64,000 nt of DNA from Haloarcula laminariae (GCF_025457605.1 NZ_JAMZFY010000001.1:1-64000), one strand, 5' to 3'. Positions 43,211-52,070 are shown, counted from the stretch's first letter. Translations and numbers: made by a program. The notes: a model not told the origin generated them from the sequence alone.

Positions 43211-43719
43211 TGGCTCTGTTGAAATCCTATCGTTCCAACATTTGTCTCGCTGGAATATCCGTTAGGTAGGTGTGCGAATTAGTTAGTTGTCGGGTCAGCA
43301 GTAGCGTCCTCGTGGAAGACGCGTGCAAGTCCTTTTGAGAACCCTGAGAACGCAATAATGGTGCCGAGAAGGAAGATGATTGCATTCACCAGCATAAATC
43401 CGGGCGACGTGGAGATTGCCCCGACGTCCGGATTTGCCTGCATGTATCCGTACCAAAAGTAGGTCTGGGTCGCGTACCCCATCATGAGGAGTCCGAGACC
43501 ACCACCGAGGGCGTACGTAGTGACCGAGAAATCGGAATCCATCGTGTTACCGGAATTTCTAATCTTGCAGACAAATACCTTGTGCCGTCGTTCTCCCCTG
43601 TAACCGGTACGAGGGTCTTCTGTACTTAGCGATTTGACTCCGATTCATTGATCGACAGACGCTCCGTATTTAGTCGGCTCTTGAAAAACTATCAGCGGAT
43701 TAGGATTTCAACAGAGCCA
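43211..43719. mobile_element. MITE-like element with 19-bp perfect inverted ends
   Basis: TGGCTCTGTTGAAATCCTA (43211-43229) and its exact complement (43701-43719) bound 509 bases. No transposase is inside, but a small membrane-protein gene (43279-43542) is. The left end matches the dispersed repeat seen at 34548, 37373 and 40921. It is either a non-autonomous transposon carrying a passenger gene or two solo ends flanking it. Another similar end, TTGGCTCTATTGAAC, starts at 43729. Confidence 0.55.
43279..43542 (-). CDS. Small two-helix membrane protein
   Basis: An 87-residue protein with membrane helices at about residues 9-31 and 48-70 and a short polar C-terminal tail. It resembles small haloarchaeal membrane proteins of unknown function. 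It lies inside 19-bp inverted repeats and reads opposite to the recombinase pair. Confidence 0.65.
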   Translation of the reverse strand: MDSDFSVTTYALGGGLGLLMMGYATQTYFWYGYMQANPDVGAISTSPGFMLVNAIIFLLGTIIAFSGFSKGLARVFHEDATADPTTN

Positions 43720-43751
43720 TCCGTCTTATTGGCTCTATTGAACTAATTCTA

Positions 43752-44111
43752 TTAGAGGTCTAAGATATCTTTGAGGTCTTTATCAGTTAAGCCAGCTTCA
43801 ACAACAGCTGGATAGTAATCTCGGTTCTTCTCTAAACCCTCCCCATACTGTCGTTTGTGCTGTGCATTGAGCTCGTCAAAACGGATATCGAGTTCTTGTC
43901 GTATCTCTTCAGGAAGATACATCAGAACACTGGGTCGGTCTTTGACCGCCCCCTCTGAACGTCCCGACATGGGATCACCGGAATCCTCAGTCACATCTGT
44001 CTTAGATGGAGTAGACCGGCTCTTGTCTGGCGTCTCGTCCTCTGCTGGGCCGTCCTCAAACCGTTCTCTGAGACGATCGGCTCGTTCCTCTCGTTCGTCT
44101 TGGTTTGTCAT
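43752..44111 (-). CDS. ParA-coupled small protein, putative ParB-like partner
   Basis: A 119-residue protein. The first 65 residues are charged and disordered, and the C-terminal half (VLMYLPEEIRQELDIRFDELNAQHKRQYGEGLEKNRDYYPAVVEAGL) resembles a ribbon-helix-helix or compact helical DNA-binding region. Its ATG overlaps the ParA stop (44108-44111). A small gene in this position next to ParA commonly encodes the centromere-binding partner, and I infer that role here. Confidence 0.6.
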   Translation of the reverse strand: MTNQDEREERADRLRERFEDGPAEDETPDKSRSTPSKTDVTEDSGDPMSGRSEGAVKDRPSVLMYLPEEIRQELDIRFDELNAQHKRQYGEGLEKNRDYYPAVVEAGLTDKDLKDILDL

Positions 44112-44875
44112 GCTATCTCCTCCAGATGCGTAGCAATCTCAGCGAATTCTGCTTCCATGTCGGAGTCCTCTTCGTGTGCAAAGATGGAGACACCGTTGTT
44201 CCATGCTCGTTTGAGAGCAACACGCTTTCGAACCTCCCAAACGGGGAGTTGGCCACCAAATGTGTCGTCGAACCAGTCCATCATCTCCGTGGCTTCTCCA
44301 TCGTGTTCTACGCGATTTGCGACAATCCCCAGTTCGTTGATCTGGGTATCGTATCCTTGCTCGATCGATTCGATTTGGTCATACAGAATCTCCAAAGCAC
44401 GAATGGAAGTTCCTTCTGCGAGAGCAGGAATCAGCACATTTTGGCAGGCTAAGAGAGCGTTATCAGTAAGATGGCCCAGCGATGGTGGACAGTCCACGAT
44501 AATGAAGTCATAGCCGTAATCGAGATTATCAAAGAGTAGTTGAAGCCGTTCCCGAGACCGCATGGCTCCGGTTAGATCTGTTTCGAGAGTAAACATATCC
44601 ACATTTGCTGGGACAACATCGAATTCATCTTGAGAGTACACGATGTCGGATATGGCTGGAACTTCATCTATTGTTGCGAGAGCACTACCGAGGTGTGGTT
44701 CTGAGGACTCGTATACGTCTGCTAGTCCGAGTCCTTCTGTTGCATGTCCCTGCGGATCTAAATCGACAAGCAGGACATCTTGACCTCGATTTGCAAGGGC
44801 ACCAGCGACGTTTATCGCAGTCGTTGTTTTTCCTACACCGCCCTTTTGATTGCTCACTGCTATCTTAGACGACAT
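44108..44875 (-). CDS. ParA-family partition ATPase
   Basis: A 255-residue deviant Walker ATPase. KGGVGKTT (about residues 9-16), the DLDPQGHAT motif and VDCPPSLG are the standard ParA/Soj signatures. The ATG at 44873-44875 is preferred over an upstream start because it places the P-loop at the usual distance. It segregates plasmids or chromosomes with a partner, likely the overlapping 119-residue gene. Three 18-bp iterons overlap its start and upstream region and probably bind the partner or give autoregulation. Confidence 0.93.
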   Translation of the reverse strand: MSSKIAVSNQKGGVGKTTTAINVAGALANRGQDVLLVDLDPQGHATEGLGLADVYESSEPHLGSALATIDEVPAISDIVYSQDEFDVVPANVDMFTLETDLTGAMRSRERLQLLFDNLDYGYDFIIVDCPPSLGHLTDNALLACQNVLIPALAEGTSIRALEILYDQIESIEQGYDTQINELGIVANRVEHDGEATEMMDWFDDTFGGQLPVWEVRKRVALKRAWNNGVSIFAHEEDSDMEAEFAEIATHLEEIA

Positions 44876-44916
44876 TATTGTCTTAGATAGATATTCTGTC
44901 TTAGACAACTTAATTC
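44863..44916. repeat. Three 18-bp iterons at parA start
   Basis: TCTTAGA recurs at 44863, 44881 and 44899, exactly 18 bases apart, each followed by a partly conserved 11-base tail. The first unit is inside the parA coding start and the others are upstream. Such iterons are typical of partition operators or centromeres. Confidence 0.65.
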
Positions 44917-45177
44917 TTTAGCTGGTACCCCCCTTCGTTTCATCTGGTTCAAGTGGAGTCAGAGCTACACCTGTCTTCGAATCCGGTCCCGCCTTGGCAC
45001 ACGTCCTATGGTGATTTTCCCAGTTGCTGCAAAATGTTCTCCTCAGAAGCAAAGATTAGTCGCACAGATTATCGACTAGAGGTCCCGCGGAGCCATGGCT
45101 GTGATAACTGAAGGGAATTATACTGCTAAAATAGCCGGGAGAGAAGGTCGCTGGATAGTGTTGCCACTCAGCCGTCG

Positions 45178-46472
45178 TTAGCCAAGTGTTAGCGTAGTGT
45201 CACCAAGGACGGAGATTGAAGTCCCCTGTGGGATGAAACATCGCCGCTGGAGTTTATTGCCATCCTGATCTCGATACCGGATAGTCGCTCTCATCAACTT
45301 GTGAGCTGTCCGCGAACCCATTCGACGTGCGGCTTTGTATCCACTCCGGAGAATTTTCTGCAGCTCATATTTTGAGTATTTCCCCGCTTGGAATTCAATC
45401 TCAATCGAGTCCTCCTTCTCGAGAACTGAGACACCATACCGACGCGCCCAACTAGCAAACGCAGTGTTTTCACCGATGAGCCTTTCTGAGTCCTGGATAT
45501 GATTGATGCCTTGTTCGACCCACTCTAATGCGTCTTCGAGGTGCTCGAATAGCTCTTGAAACTTGTCTCTGAGTACGTCATCAGCGAACTCAAAAACCCC
45601 GTTGGTCTTTTTGATAATATTAGAGAACGTGTCGACTGCCCGGTAGACTGTTGAGGTTGACGTCTCACTTTCAGCAGCTAGGTTTTGATAATGACTTTTG
45701 CCTGTTTCAGCGAGGGCACGAAGAACAGCACGCTCGCCACGACTCATATCCTTATCAAGCAAGTGATGAACTGCTAATCCTTCCTCCACTTCCTTGACCT
45801 CCTCCAGCGGATCTGGATACACCGTGATGTTTCGATCCGTATCTTCTGGCTCCCAATAGGCATCTGGAACAACCCAATCGGCCTCAGCAGTTGTTGCTAG
45901 TCCTGCCCAATCCAACTGACAGAGGAGGTATTCATCGAGTTCTTCCTTGAGATCTGCTATATCGTAATCAGAGCCCTGCCACGGAATAGCCGCGCCATCG
46001 CTATACTCGGTCGAGAATTGAACTTCGAGCTTTGGATGAGATGTCGGATCTGTTGTCGCGTTCGCTGAGGGTTGTTTTAGATGATAGAGTTTTAGCACTT
46101 TCCCGACGTGCTGGTCGGGAAGAAGATTCTGAAGTGCAGTCTGGTTTAGTCCGACTGTATTGTAGTGGGCCGTTATCTCTTCGTTGTCCCATTCGTAGTG
46201 TCCTTCTCCCCGTCGACGGCTGGAGAAGACGGCGAGTCGCTCTAGTAGTCCACCCGATCCGGCAAGGCGCTGTTCTGATACCGACCGGCGAACACGTACA
46301 TAGAGGGCATAATTGTAGACGCGGCTCCATTCGTGAAGACGCTCCCGTCCAAAGTACTCGGGTCGAACGTCGAGGACAGCCGCTACGGACTGAAGTATCT
46401 CGAGGATTTCATCCTGGTTGACGTTCACAGAGTCCACCTGAATGCGGACACCTTCGGGTAGAGTTGATGGTA
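45178..46472 (-). pseudogene. 5'-truncated haloarchaeal plasmid gene (DUF7845-like)
   Basis: The reading frame stays open from the stop at 45178-45180 up to the ISH8-type element at 46473, reading ...VPSTLPEGVRIQVDSVNVNQDEIL, with no proper start codon before the IS. It encodes at least 430 residues with a winged helix near the middle (GERAVLRALAETG...STVYRAVD). The N-terminal part, probably about 100-150 residues by comparison with my memory of DUF7845 proteins, is missing. The GTG at 46437 could give an internal start but is probably not the original one. Confidence 0.6.
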
Positions 46473-47875
46473 CATCCGTCTTTAGCTAAGCCAGAAACCG
46501 CGTGACAGCAGCGGCTTATCGAGGCTACTTTTTGAGAGGAATGAGGAGGCGACGAGTGTGCACAACGAAGCCTCCTCATCGAGAATTATGCGTCGGCTCA
46601 CTACTCTCTTTCCCTCTGAGTTCCTCGAAGAGCACGCCGAGGAACTCGGCGTGGTCGAGCGAGACGGCAAACTTCAGATTCCAGTCCTCGTGTGGGCGCT
46701 CGTGTTCGGCTTCGCCGCAGGCGAAAGCCGAACACTCGCCGGGTTCAGACGCAGCTACAACTCCACAGCCGATGAGACGATCTCTCCCGGTGGCTTCTAT
46801 CAGCGGTTGACGCCGACGCTGGCGGAGTATCTCCGCGACCTCGTCGAGCGCGGCCTCGACGAGGTCGCTGTTCCCGACGCTGTTGACGCTGATATCGACC
46901 GATTCAGGGACGTGATGATCGCTGATGGAACGGTGTTGCGGTTGCACGAGTTCCTCTCTGATGAGTTCCAAGCCCGTCACGAGGAGCAGGCTGGAGCGAA
47001 GCTCCACCTGCTCCACAACGCCACCGAGCAGACGATCGAACGACTCGACGTGACCGACGAGAAAACACACGACAGCACGCTGTTCAACACGGGGTCGTGG
47101 CTGCACGGCCGACTGGTTTTGTTCGATCTGGCGTACTTCAAGTACCGCCGGTTCGCGTTGATCGACGAGAACGACGGCTACTTTGTGAGCCGGCTGAAGG
47201 ACAACGCGAATCCGGTGATAACAGAGGAGTTACGGGAATGGCGCGGGCGCGCCATTCCCTTGGAAGGCGAGCAGATCCAGGATGTCGTCGATGACCTCTC
47301 ACGACAGTACATTGACGTGGAGGTCGAAGCCCAGTTCAAGCGAGGCCAGTACGAGGGAACGCGTTCGTTGGATACGAAGCGGTTCCGCGTCGTCGGCGTC
47401 CGCGATTCGGACGCCGACGACTACCATCTGTACATCACGAATTTGCCGAGAGAAGAGTTTCTCCCGGCGGATCTAGGGACGCTGTATCGGTGTCGCTGGG
47501 AAGTAGAGACGTTGTTCCGTGAGCTAAAAACACAGTACGAACTGGACGAGTTCGACACAAGCAACCGTGATGTCGTGGAGATTTTGCTGTACGCGGCGTT
47601 GTTGTCACTGCTGGTGAGTCGTGAGTTGTTGGATCTGGTGACCGAGCAGACTGACGATGAGATCGTGTTTCCGCCGGAGCGCTGGGCGGCGACCTTCCGG
47701 TCGCACGCCCAGCTCATCCTCCACAAACTCGGTGAGTATCTCGGTTACTCGCCACCGCCGTTGCTGGAGCGGCTGATCGAAGATGCGCAGAAGATTCACC
47801 AGCAACGACCAGTCTTACAGGAGACGCTCGCTACCGCTACGCAACCGAGGTGTGAGTCTTAGCTAAAGACGAATG
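46473..47875 (+). mobile_element. ISH8-type (IS4-family) insertion sequence, 1403 bp
   Basis: The left end CATCCGTCTTTAGCTAAG and the reverse complement of the right end, CATTCGTCTTTAGCTAAG, differ in one base. The element holds a single intact transposase and its length is that of ISH8. The flanking bases (GATGGTA on the left, GTACAGA on the right) do not form a target duplication, and the genes on both sides are truncated. This implies recombination or deletion after insertion. Confidence 0.9.
46558..47862 (+). CDS. ISH8-type IS4-family transposase
   Basis: A 434-residue DDE transposase. The IADGTVLRLHEF segment holds the first Asp, FDLAYFKYRRFALI the second, and YRCRWEVETLFRELK carries the Y-(2)-R-(3)-E-(6)-K signature of IS4 family. 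It is intact, without frameshift. The C-terminus ends in the right inverted repeat. Confidence 0.92.
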   Translation: MHNEASSSRIMRRLTTLFPSEFLEEHAEELGVVERDGKLQIPVLVWALVFGFAAGESRTLAGFRRSYNSTADETISPGGFYQRLTPTLAEYLRDLVERGLDEVAVPDAVDADIDRFRDVMIADGTVLRLHEFLSDEFQARHEEQAGAKLHLLHNATEQTIERLDVTDEKTHDSTLFNTGSWLHGRLVLFDLAYFKYRRFALIDENDGYFVSRLKDNANPVITEELREWRGRAIPLEGEQIQDVVDDLSRQYIDVEVEAQFKRGQYEGTRSLDTKRFRVVGVRDSDADDYHLYITNLPREEFLPADLGTLYRCRWEVETLFRELKTQYELDEFDTSNRDVVEILLYAALLSLLVSRELLDLVTEQTDDEIVFPPERWAATFRSHAQLILHKLGEYLGYSPPPLLERLIEDAQKIHQQRPVLQETLATATQPRCES

Positions 47876-48011
47876 GTACAGACTCAAAGACGAGATTGAT
47901 GCCCTACTCCAGTACCTCGAGACACACGGCGAGACTGAGGACAGCCGTCTCCCCGCGTGGTCCGAGTTCCAGAAGCTGGCAGCTGATTACGAGGTGGACC
48001 TTCCCCAATGA
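47876..48011 (+). pseudogene. 3' remnant of a gene cut by the ISH8-type element
   Basis: Directly at the IS border an open frame reads YRLKDEIDALLQYLETHG...EVDLPQ and ends at TGA 48009-48011. The acidic, helical composition is that of a real protein, but its start is gone. It overlaps a following 27-codon ORF by an ATGA. Confidence 0.5.
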
Positions 48012-48091
48012 GGCCAACATTTGGACGCGAGTACATCGAGGACGAGTTCCAGCGAATCGCAGAGGGACTGATCGATCCGTTCACGTCTTGA
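48008..48091 (+). CDS. 27-residue ORF coupled to the truncated gene
   Basis: ATG 48008 to TGA 48089-48091 encodes MRPTFGREYIEDEFQRIAEG..., an acidic amphipathic peptide that starts in the stop of the previous remnant. It may be a genuine small protein or the shortened end of one. Positions 48092-48286 hold no gene. Confidence 0.35.
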   Translation: MRPTFGREYIEDEFQRIAEGLIDPFTS

Positions 48092-48286
48092 ACGTGGGGC
48101 GCTCCGCCAGTCGCTCGCAGTTCCTCAAAGTCAGAATATCAGTTGTAAATCAGTGGGTTCATAGATTCTATCGGTATCGTATTTCAACGTCTGGACGCCC
48201 TTGCTCGCGACAGCTTCTTGATTATGCGAGAGGGTACAAACATATTTGAGGGCACAGCGTCAACACTGTTGCAAGAGGTGTCAAGC

Positions 48287-48838
48287 ATGTCCGAATCCTC
48301 GCGAGATGGGGTCCAGTCGTGGACCGAGTCGATGAGCGCCCGCGACCGTATTCGAGCGGTCGCCGAGACGCTCCGCGAACCGCGATCGGTCAACTGGATC
48401 AGCGAACAGGCCGACGCTGCTTGGAGCACGACCAACGAGGAACTCCAGGCGCTCGTCGAGCAAGGTCAGCTGCGCCGCGTTGAGGCCGGCGAGACCACAC
48501 GCTATCAGCCGGACTACACGCGACTGCTCTTCGAAGAAATTCGGACGCTCATTGCGGAGAACGCGCGCGAGGAGCTTCGCAACGAATTGGCTGCGATCAC
48601 CGAGGAGATTGAGGAGTGGCAGGCGACCTACGATGTCGAGACGTGGGAGGAGCTTGAACAGTCGCTTGCCGACGGCGACCTCGCAAGTGATGAACTCCGG
48701 GAACGCCGCGACGTTATCGCGTTCTGGCGCGAGAACGAGGAGGATCGTGGCCTCATCAAGCACGCACTGGAACTCTACTCCGACGTCGAAGCCGCTCGCG
48801 AACAGATGACCGACGTGGCCGACCACGCCACGAGCTAA
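48287..48838 (+). CDS. DUF7342-like HTH protein, putative antitoxin
   Basis: A 183-residue protein. SWTESMSARDRIRAVAETLREPRSVNWISEQADAAWSTTNEELQALVEQG is a winged helix typical of haloarchaeal DUF7342 regulators, followed by a long helical region with the EELRNELA and WEELEQSLADGDL elements. ATG 48287 is preferred over the one at 48218 because the family begins here. The next gene starts 17 bases after its stop and looks TumE-like, so this is probably the antitoxin or regulator of that pair. Confidence 0.7.
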   Translation: MSESSRDGVQSWTESMSARDRIRAVAETLREPRSVNWISEQADAAWSTTNEELQALVEQGQLRRVEAGETTRYQPDYTRLLFEEIRTLIAENAREELRNELAAITEEIEEWQATYDVETWEELEQSLADGDLASDELRERRDVIAFWRENEEDRGLIKHALELYSDVEAAREQMTDVADHATS

Positions 48839-48855
48839 TCCTTCCCTCTCACAGC

Positions 48856-49344
48856 ATGATCTTTCTCGCTGGTCGAGACCGCTATACGCAGCGGACCCTT
48901 CTCCGTGACGTTCATGACCGATTGACGAACCAAGCGGGTTGTGAAGATGTACGCTATCGCCCGTCTCGACGCCGACCCCGGTACGTCATCGCGGATGTCG
49001 ATCCGACAACGTTCCTGGATAACTCCTACGACGCGGAGATTGCACGACTGGAGATTCGCTTCTGGTACCCCGCCGGCGTCGATCACGAATACTACCGCAT
49101 CAACTGGATCGAACCGACTAGGAACTTGATGCTCGGCTTCCACCAGGACGCTGACCATCCGGATCTTGGGCCCTGCCATATCCAGCTCAATTACGAAGAT
49201 ACGCAGGTCGACCGGCATAGAGCGACGTTTCTTGATGCCCATCCACTCGCCGTCCTCGATGACCGACTACAGGAGTTCACAGCTGCGGTAGAGGCAATTC
49301 GTTGGGAGAATGAGACACCCTCGCTTCCTACTTGGTCGATGTAA
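48856..49344 (+). CDS. TumE-like (DUF6516-type) putative toxin
   Basis: A 162-residue protein rich in beta strands. YRINWIEPTRNLMLGFHQDADHPDLGPCHIQLNYED resembles the core of the TumE/DUF6516 family, in which a short Tyr/His-containing strand set precedes a His-containing loop. A final helical PLAVLDDRLQEFTAAVEAI closes the fold. Pairing with an upstream HTH gene fits a toxin-antitoxin unit. The match is by pattern only. Confidence 0.5.
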   Translation: MIFLAGRDRYTQRTLLRDVHDRLTNQAGCEDVRYRPSRRRPRYVIADVDPTTFLDNSYDAEIARLEIRFWYPAGVDHEYYRINWIEPTRNLMLGFHQDADHPDLGPCHIQLNYEDTQVDRHRATFLDAHPLAVLDDRLQEFTAAVEAIRWENETPSLPTWSM

Positions 49345-49360
49345 ACTACCTTACTCACTC

Positions 49361-49375
49361 GCCGCCTTCGGCGGC
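49361..49375. terminator. GC-rich hairpin after TA pair
   Basis: GCCGCC and GGCGGC pair around TTC, 17 bases after the stop of the TumE-like gene. It could act as a terminator or be part of a small repeat. The gap 49345-49577 contains no gene. Confidence 0.35.
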
Positions 49376-49577
49376 TCCTCGAGGTCGCGCGTCCCGTACG
49401 TCGCGAGCCCGCCCGGGCTTCATCGCTCGCACGGTTACAACGGCCCTTCAGATGGCTGAGTTCGATGCGGAAGGACGTGAGCGCTGTGAGCCCATCTAGA
49501 ACGAGGCCGTAGCCGTCGCAGGCAGCGAACTGATCCGATAAAATATACAGCCTCGAGACACAAAGCCTGCGTCACTG

Positions 49578-49940
49578 ATGGGATTAGATTCTACGCAGTT
49601 GGATCTTGAGCTCATTGCCAAGCACGTACGAACAAATCTTGAGATAACTGATTGGAGTGGAGTCGATAGTGTGTGGCTCACAGGTAGTTTTGCTAATCCG
49701 GACAAGCCGATAGACAGGCCAGAGAGTCAGAGTGACATCGATATCATCCTGGTGCAAGAGGACTACGATTCACTCGAAAATCAGGAACCAATCTATGATG
49801 GTGCAAATCCCGAAACAGTGCCTGTTCGCACGATTGATGGAACTGATTACGGCGACCGGACAATGGATCTGATGTCCGGATATATCGACGCTCCGGACCC
49901 ATCTGACGGATCATACATTCGTCTCCCTGTGTTCGAGTAA
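49578..49940 (+). CDS. Minimal nucleotidyltransferase (MNT)-like protein
   Basis: A 120-residue protein. VWLTGSFANPDKP followed by QSDIDIILV is the GSx(n)DxD signature of polymerase-beta-type nucleotidyltransferases, here with a Phe after GS. The C-terminal half (GDRTMDLMSGY) supplies a possible third acidic residue. MNT proteins commonly act as antitoxins that modify a HEPN toxin, but no HEPN gene is adjacent; the nearest is at 34735. Confidence 0.65.
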   Translation: MGLDSTQLDLELIAKHVRTNLEITDWSGVDSVWLTGSFANPDKPIDRPESQSDIDIILVQEDYDSLENQEPIYDGANPETVPVRTIDGTDYGDRTMDLMSGYIDAPDPSDGSYIRLPVFE

Positions 49941-50035
49941 CACGATAACAGGTGTTCCCGGACAAGGCTTACACTATCAGGGGACACAATATCACATGGA
50001 CAGACCATGTCACACGCTCCGTCCATTCCCTTTGC

Positions 50036-50185
50036 ATGACACCTGACGACGCGCTCGGTCAGTGTCCGGACTGTGGAACCACGATTACGGAGGCTGGGGT
50101 GCTCATCGAGTACGAGGATACTGAGGGCCAAATGGGGATGTGGGCCGAGTGTCCCGACTGTAACGATGTTGTCGAACCGGAGTGA
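50036..50185 (+). CDS. 49-residue zinc-ribbon protein (DUF7837-like)
   Basis: CPDC and CPDC pairs frame VLIEYEDTEGQMGMWAEC, closely matching the protein at 34204-34341. Start ATG 50036. It is one of several small zinc-ribbon proteins in the window and its function is unknown. Confidence 0.75.
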   Translation: MTPDDALGQCPDCGTTITEAGVLIEYEDTEGQMGMWAECPDCNDVVEPE

Positions 50186-50209
50186 ACTGGTTTAGTACGC
50201 CCGCGATAT

Positions 50210-50380
50210 TTACCCTGATTTCGGATACTCGCGCTCGCCGCCTTGAATTTCTTCGAGCACCTCGGTTCGACTGGCCTCGCTCATCGATTGCCACGAGGTA
50301 ATCTCGTTCAGCGTCCGCCCACAACCGACACACATGCCGTCGGCGACCGCACACGCGTTCACACAGGGACTGTCGACCAT
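50210..50380 (-). CDS. DUF1289-like small cysteine-rich protein
   Basis: A 56-residue protein with SPCVNAC, then MCVGCGRTLNEITSWQSMS, the four-cysteine and EIxxW signature of DUF1289. The start at ATG 50378-50380 matches the family N-terminus; an upstream start at 50425 is possible. Such proteins are thought to bind metal. It converges on the zinc-ribbon gene. Confidence 0.75.
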   Translation of the reverse strand: MVDSPCVNACAVADGMCVGCGRTLNEITSWQSMSEASRTEVLEEIQGGEREYPKSG

Positions 50381-50610
50381 CACCGGAGTGTTCGGTGCGA
50401 GCCTACTGAACCCTTTGCTACACATCTTAACTGCCTTGAGTCCGCTACGCGGTGGCAGAAACAGACATGTAAGTGTGAATTACTGGTCAATATGCGGAAC
50501 CTATCCCACTTGTAGAATATATAATAAAATAGAGCGAGCACCCTAGATTACCCCATGCTGTTTTCATCCGTCTATCGAACAAGATATCGCGTAGACTGGT
50601 GGGGTCACAA

Positions 50611-50886
50611 ATGACCGACGAATGGGATGAGGTGAGTTACGTCATTAGCTCTCGGTATCGAGTCGCCACACTCGGGCGGTTGCAGACCGGCCCGGCGACA
50701 CCATCGCTCATCGCAACTGACACTGACCTGAGTATCGCACACGTCTCACGAGCACTTCAAGAACTTCAGGAAGAGGGGCTCGTCACGCTGTTGGTTTCGG
50801 AGGACCGTCGCAAAGGTCGTGTCTACGGTATCACCGATCAAGGCCAGACCGTCATTGGGACGATCGAAGCCGAAGGCATGGTGTAG
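50611..50886 (+). CDS. ArsR/MarR-like winged-helix regulator
   Basis: A 91-residue protein. VSYVISSRYRVATLGRLQTGPATPSLIATDTDLSIAHVSRALQELQEEGLVTLL and a GRVYGITDQG wing form a complete winged helix of the kind widespread in haloarchaea. ATG 50611 is chosen because the fold begins immediately. No partner gene is coupled. The segment 50426-50610 shows no gene. Confidence 0.75.
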   Translation: MTDEWDEVSYVISSRYRVATLGRLQTGPATPSLIATDTDLSIAHVSRALQELQEEGLVTLLVSEDRRKGRVYGITDQGQTVIGTIEAEGMV

Positions 50887-51012
50887 CCGAAGCAATCTTG
50901 ACATCCTCATGATGAACTCCGGACCGGTGGACAGCTAACCAGTACCAATCGTCGCCCAACTCGCGTTCCACGGTGATTTTCTGCACCCCGTGCGGGTGCG
51001 AACTCTTATTTT

Positions 51013-51199
51013 ATGTCTTCCAATCCACAAGCAACTGCCGAGCAGTACGGCTCTGTATTGCTCGCTGACCAGTCCGATATCGAGGCCGAATACCGGCGAA
51101 TGCAGGAAATCGGCGAGAACTTGGAGTACCGTTGAGATGGCGCGACCCCGAAGTAGAAGCTTCCAGAACGCTCTTATGCAGAATTGTGGAAAGGCCTGA
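51013..51199 (+). CDS. Two tiny ORFs, possibly remnants of one operon
   Basis: ATG 51013 to TGA 51133-51135 encodes 40 residues (MSSNPQATAEQYGSVLLADQ...), and ATG 51137 to TGA 51197-51199 encodes 20 basic residues (MARPRSRSFQ...). The first is acidic and plausibly real; the second may be a truncated gene. Neither family is recognised. Confidence 0.3.
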
Positions 51200-51254
51200 T
51201 ATCGAGATAATCAATGAGTGAATCGGTGTATTCACCAGCTAGATTGGGTGAAGT

Positions 51255-52070
51255 TCACTGTTCCTCACTCGCTTCCCACTCCGGACGTGGTGTCGGCGAC
51301 GGGAGTTCGTCAACCGTAGTTCGAAGTTCTTCCTCTGTCGTCCACGGGAAGCACTGATCGTGGAGTTCGAATTTGCGGAACTTGTTGAGATGGACCCAAC
51401 TGTACGCTGCTGGGCTCTCTCCTTCATCCACCCGGTCATCGATAACTTCCACAATCTCCTGTTTGTTGATGTCGAGGTCGCTATCTTGTGCGTTAGCAAC
51501 GAGCGATTCGATCTTCGATTGGGCTGCTTCCTCTGACAGATCGTCTGCGAACGCAATTTCGAGGGCGGCCTGAATGACGTGCTGTTTCGATTCAAGATTG
51601 GCGTCAGTCACCCATGTGTAATCACGTGGGAATACGTACGACTTGCCGAAATACGGTGGGTCATCGATCTCGCCTAATTCTGGTGCTTCACCACCGCTTT
51701 CCTTTTCGAAGACACCGATGATGTAGTCGCTGTATGTCGCGAGCAACGAAAACATGATGTCGAAGGTATTGAGTCGGTCAGTCGGGAGTTCGAGGAGATC
51801 ACCCATGATGAACGGATAGGCACCGAGCTGCTTCGTGAGTTCGTTCTGGACGGCGCGAAGCCGACGGATATAGGGGTCGCGATAGCTCCCGAGGATGAAA
51901 TATGATGTCCGCTGACTCCAGAGATATGGTAATTCACGCTGGGTGAACCGCCAGATTTCTCGTTTCTCCGCTGGCTCAAGTTCAATTCCCCCGATAGCCT
52001 TGTGGACCACCGTCATAATGTCCGTAGCGTCAGGTGGGGGGCTCGGATCAGTCATTAGCTGCTGGTTCAA
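51255..52070 (-). CDS. Haloarchaeal hypothetical protein
   Basis: A 271-residue acidic protein with no membrane segment or catalytic motif. The N-terminal half (FTQRELPYLWSQRTSYFILGSYRDPYIRRLRAVQNELTKQLGAYPFIMGDL) reads like a nucleotide-binding or TIR-like alpha/beta fold (ILGSYRDP... resembles a substrate loop), but I cannot confirm this. The rest is helical. It is divergent from the HTH gene at 52171. An alternative start is ATG 52055. Confidence 0.6.
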   Translation of the reverse strand: MNQQLMTDPSPPPDATDIMTVVHKAIGGIELEPAEKREIWRFTQRELPYLWSQRTSYFILGSYRDPYIRRLRAVQNELTKQLGAYPFIMGDLLELPTDRLNTFDIMFSLLATYSDYIIGVFEKESGGEAPELGEIDDPPYFGKSYVFPRDYTWVTDANLESKQHVIQAALEIAFADDLSEEAAQSKIESLVANAQDSDLDINKQEIVEVIDDRVDEGESPAAYSWVHLNKFRKFELHDQCFPWTTEEELRTTVDELPSPTPRPEWEASEEQ

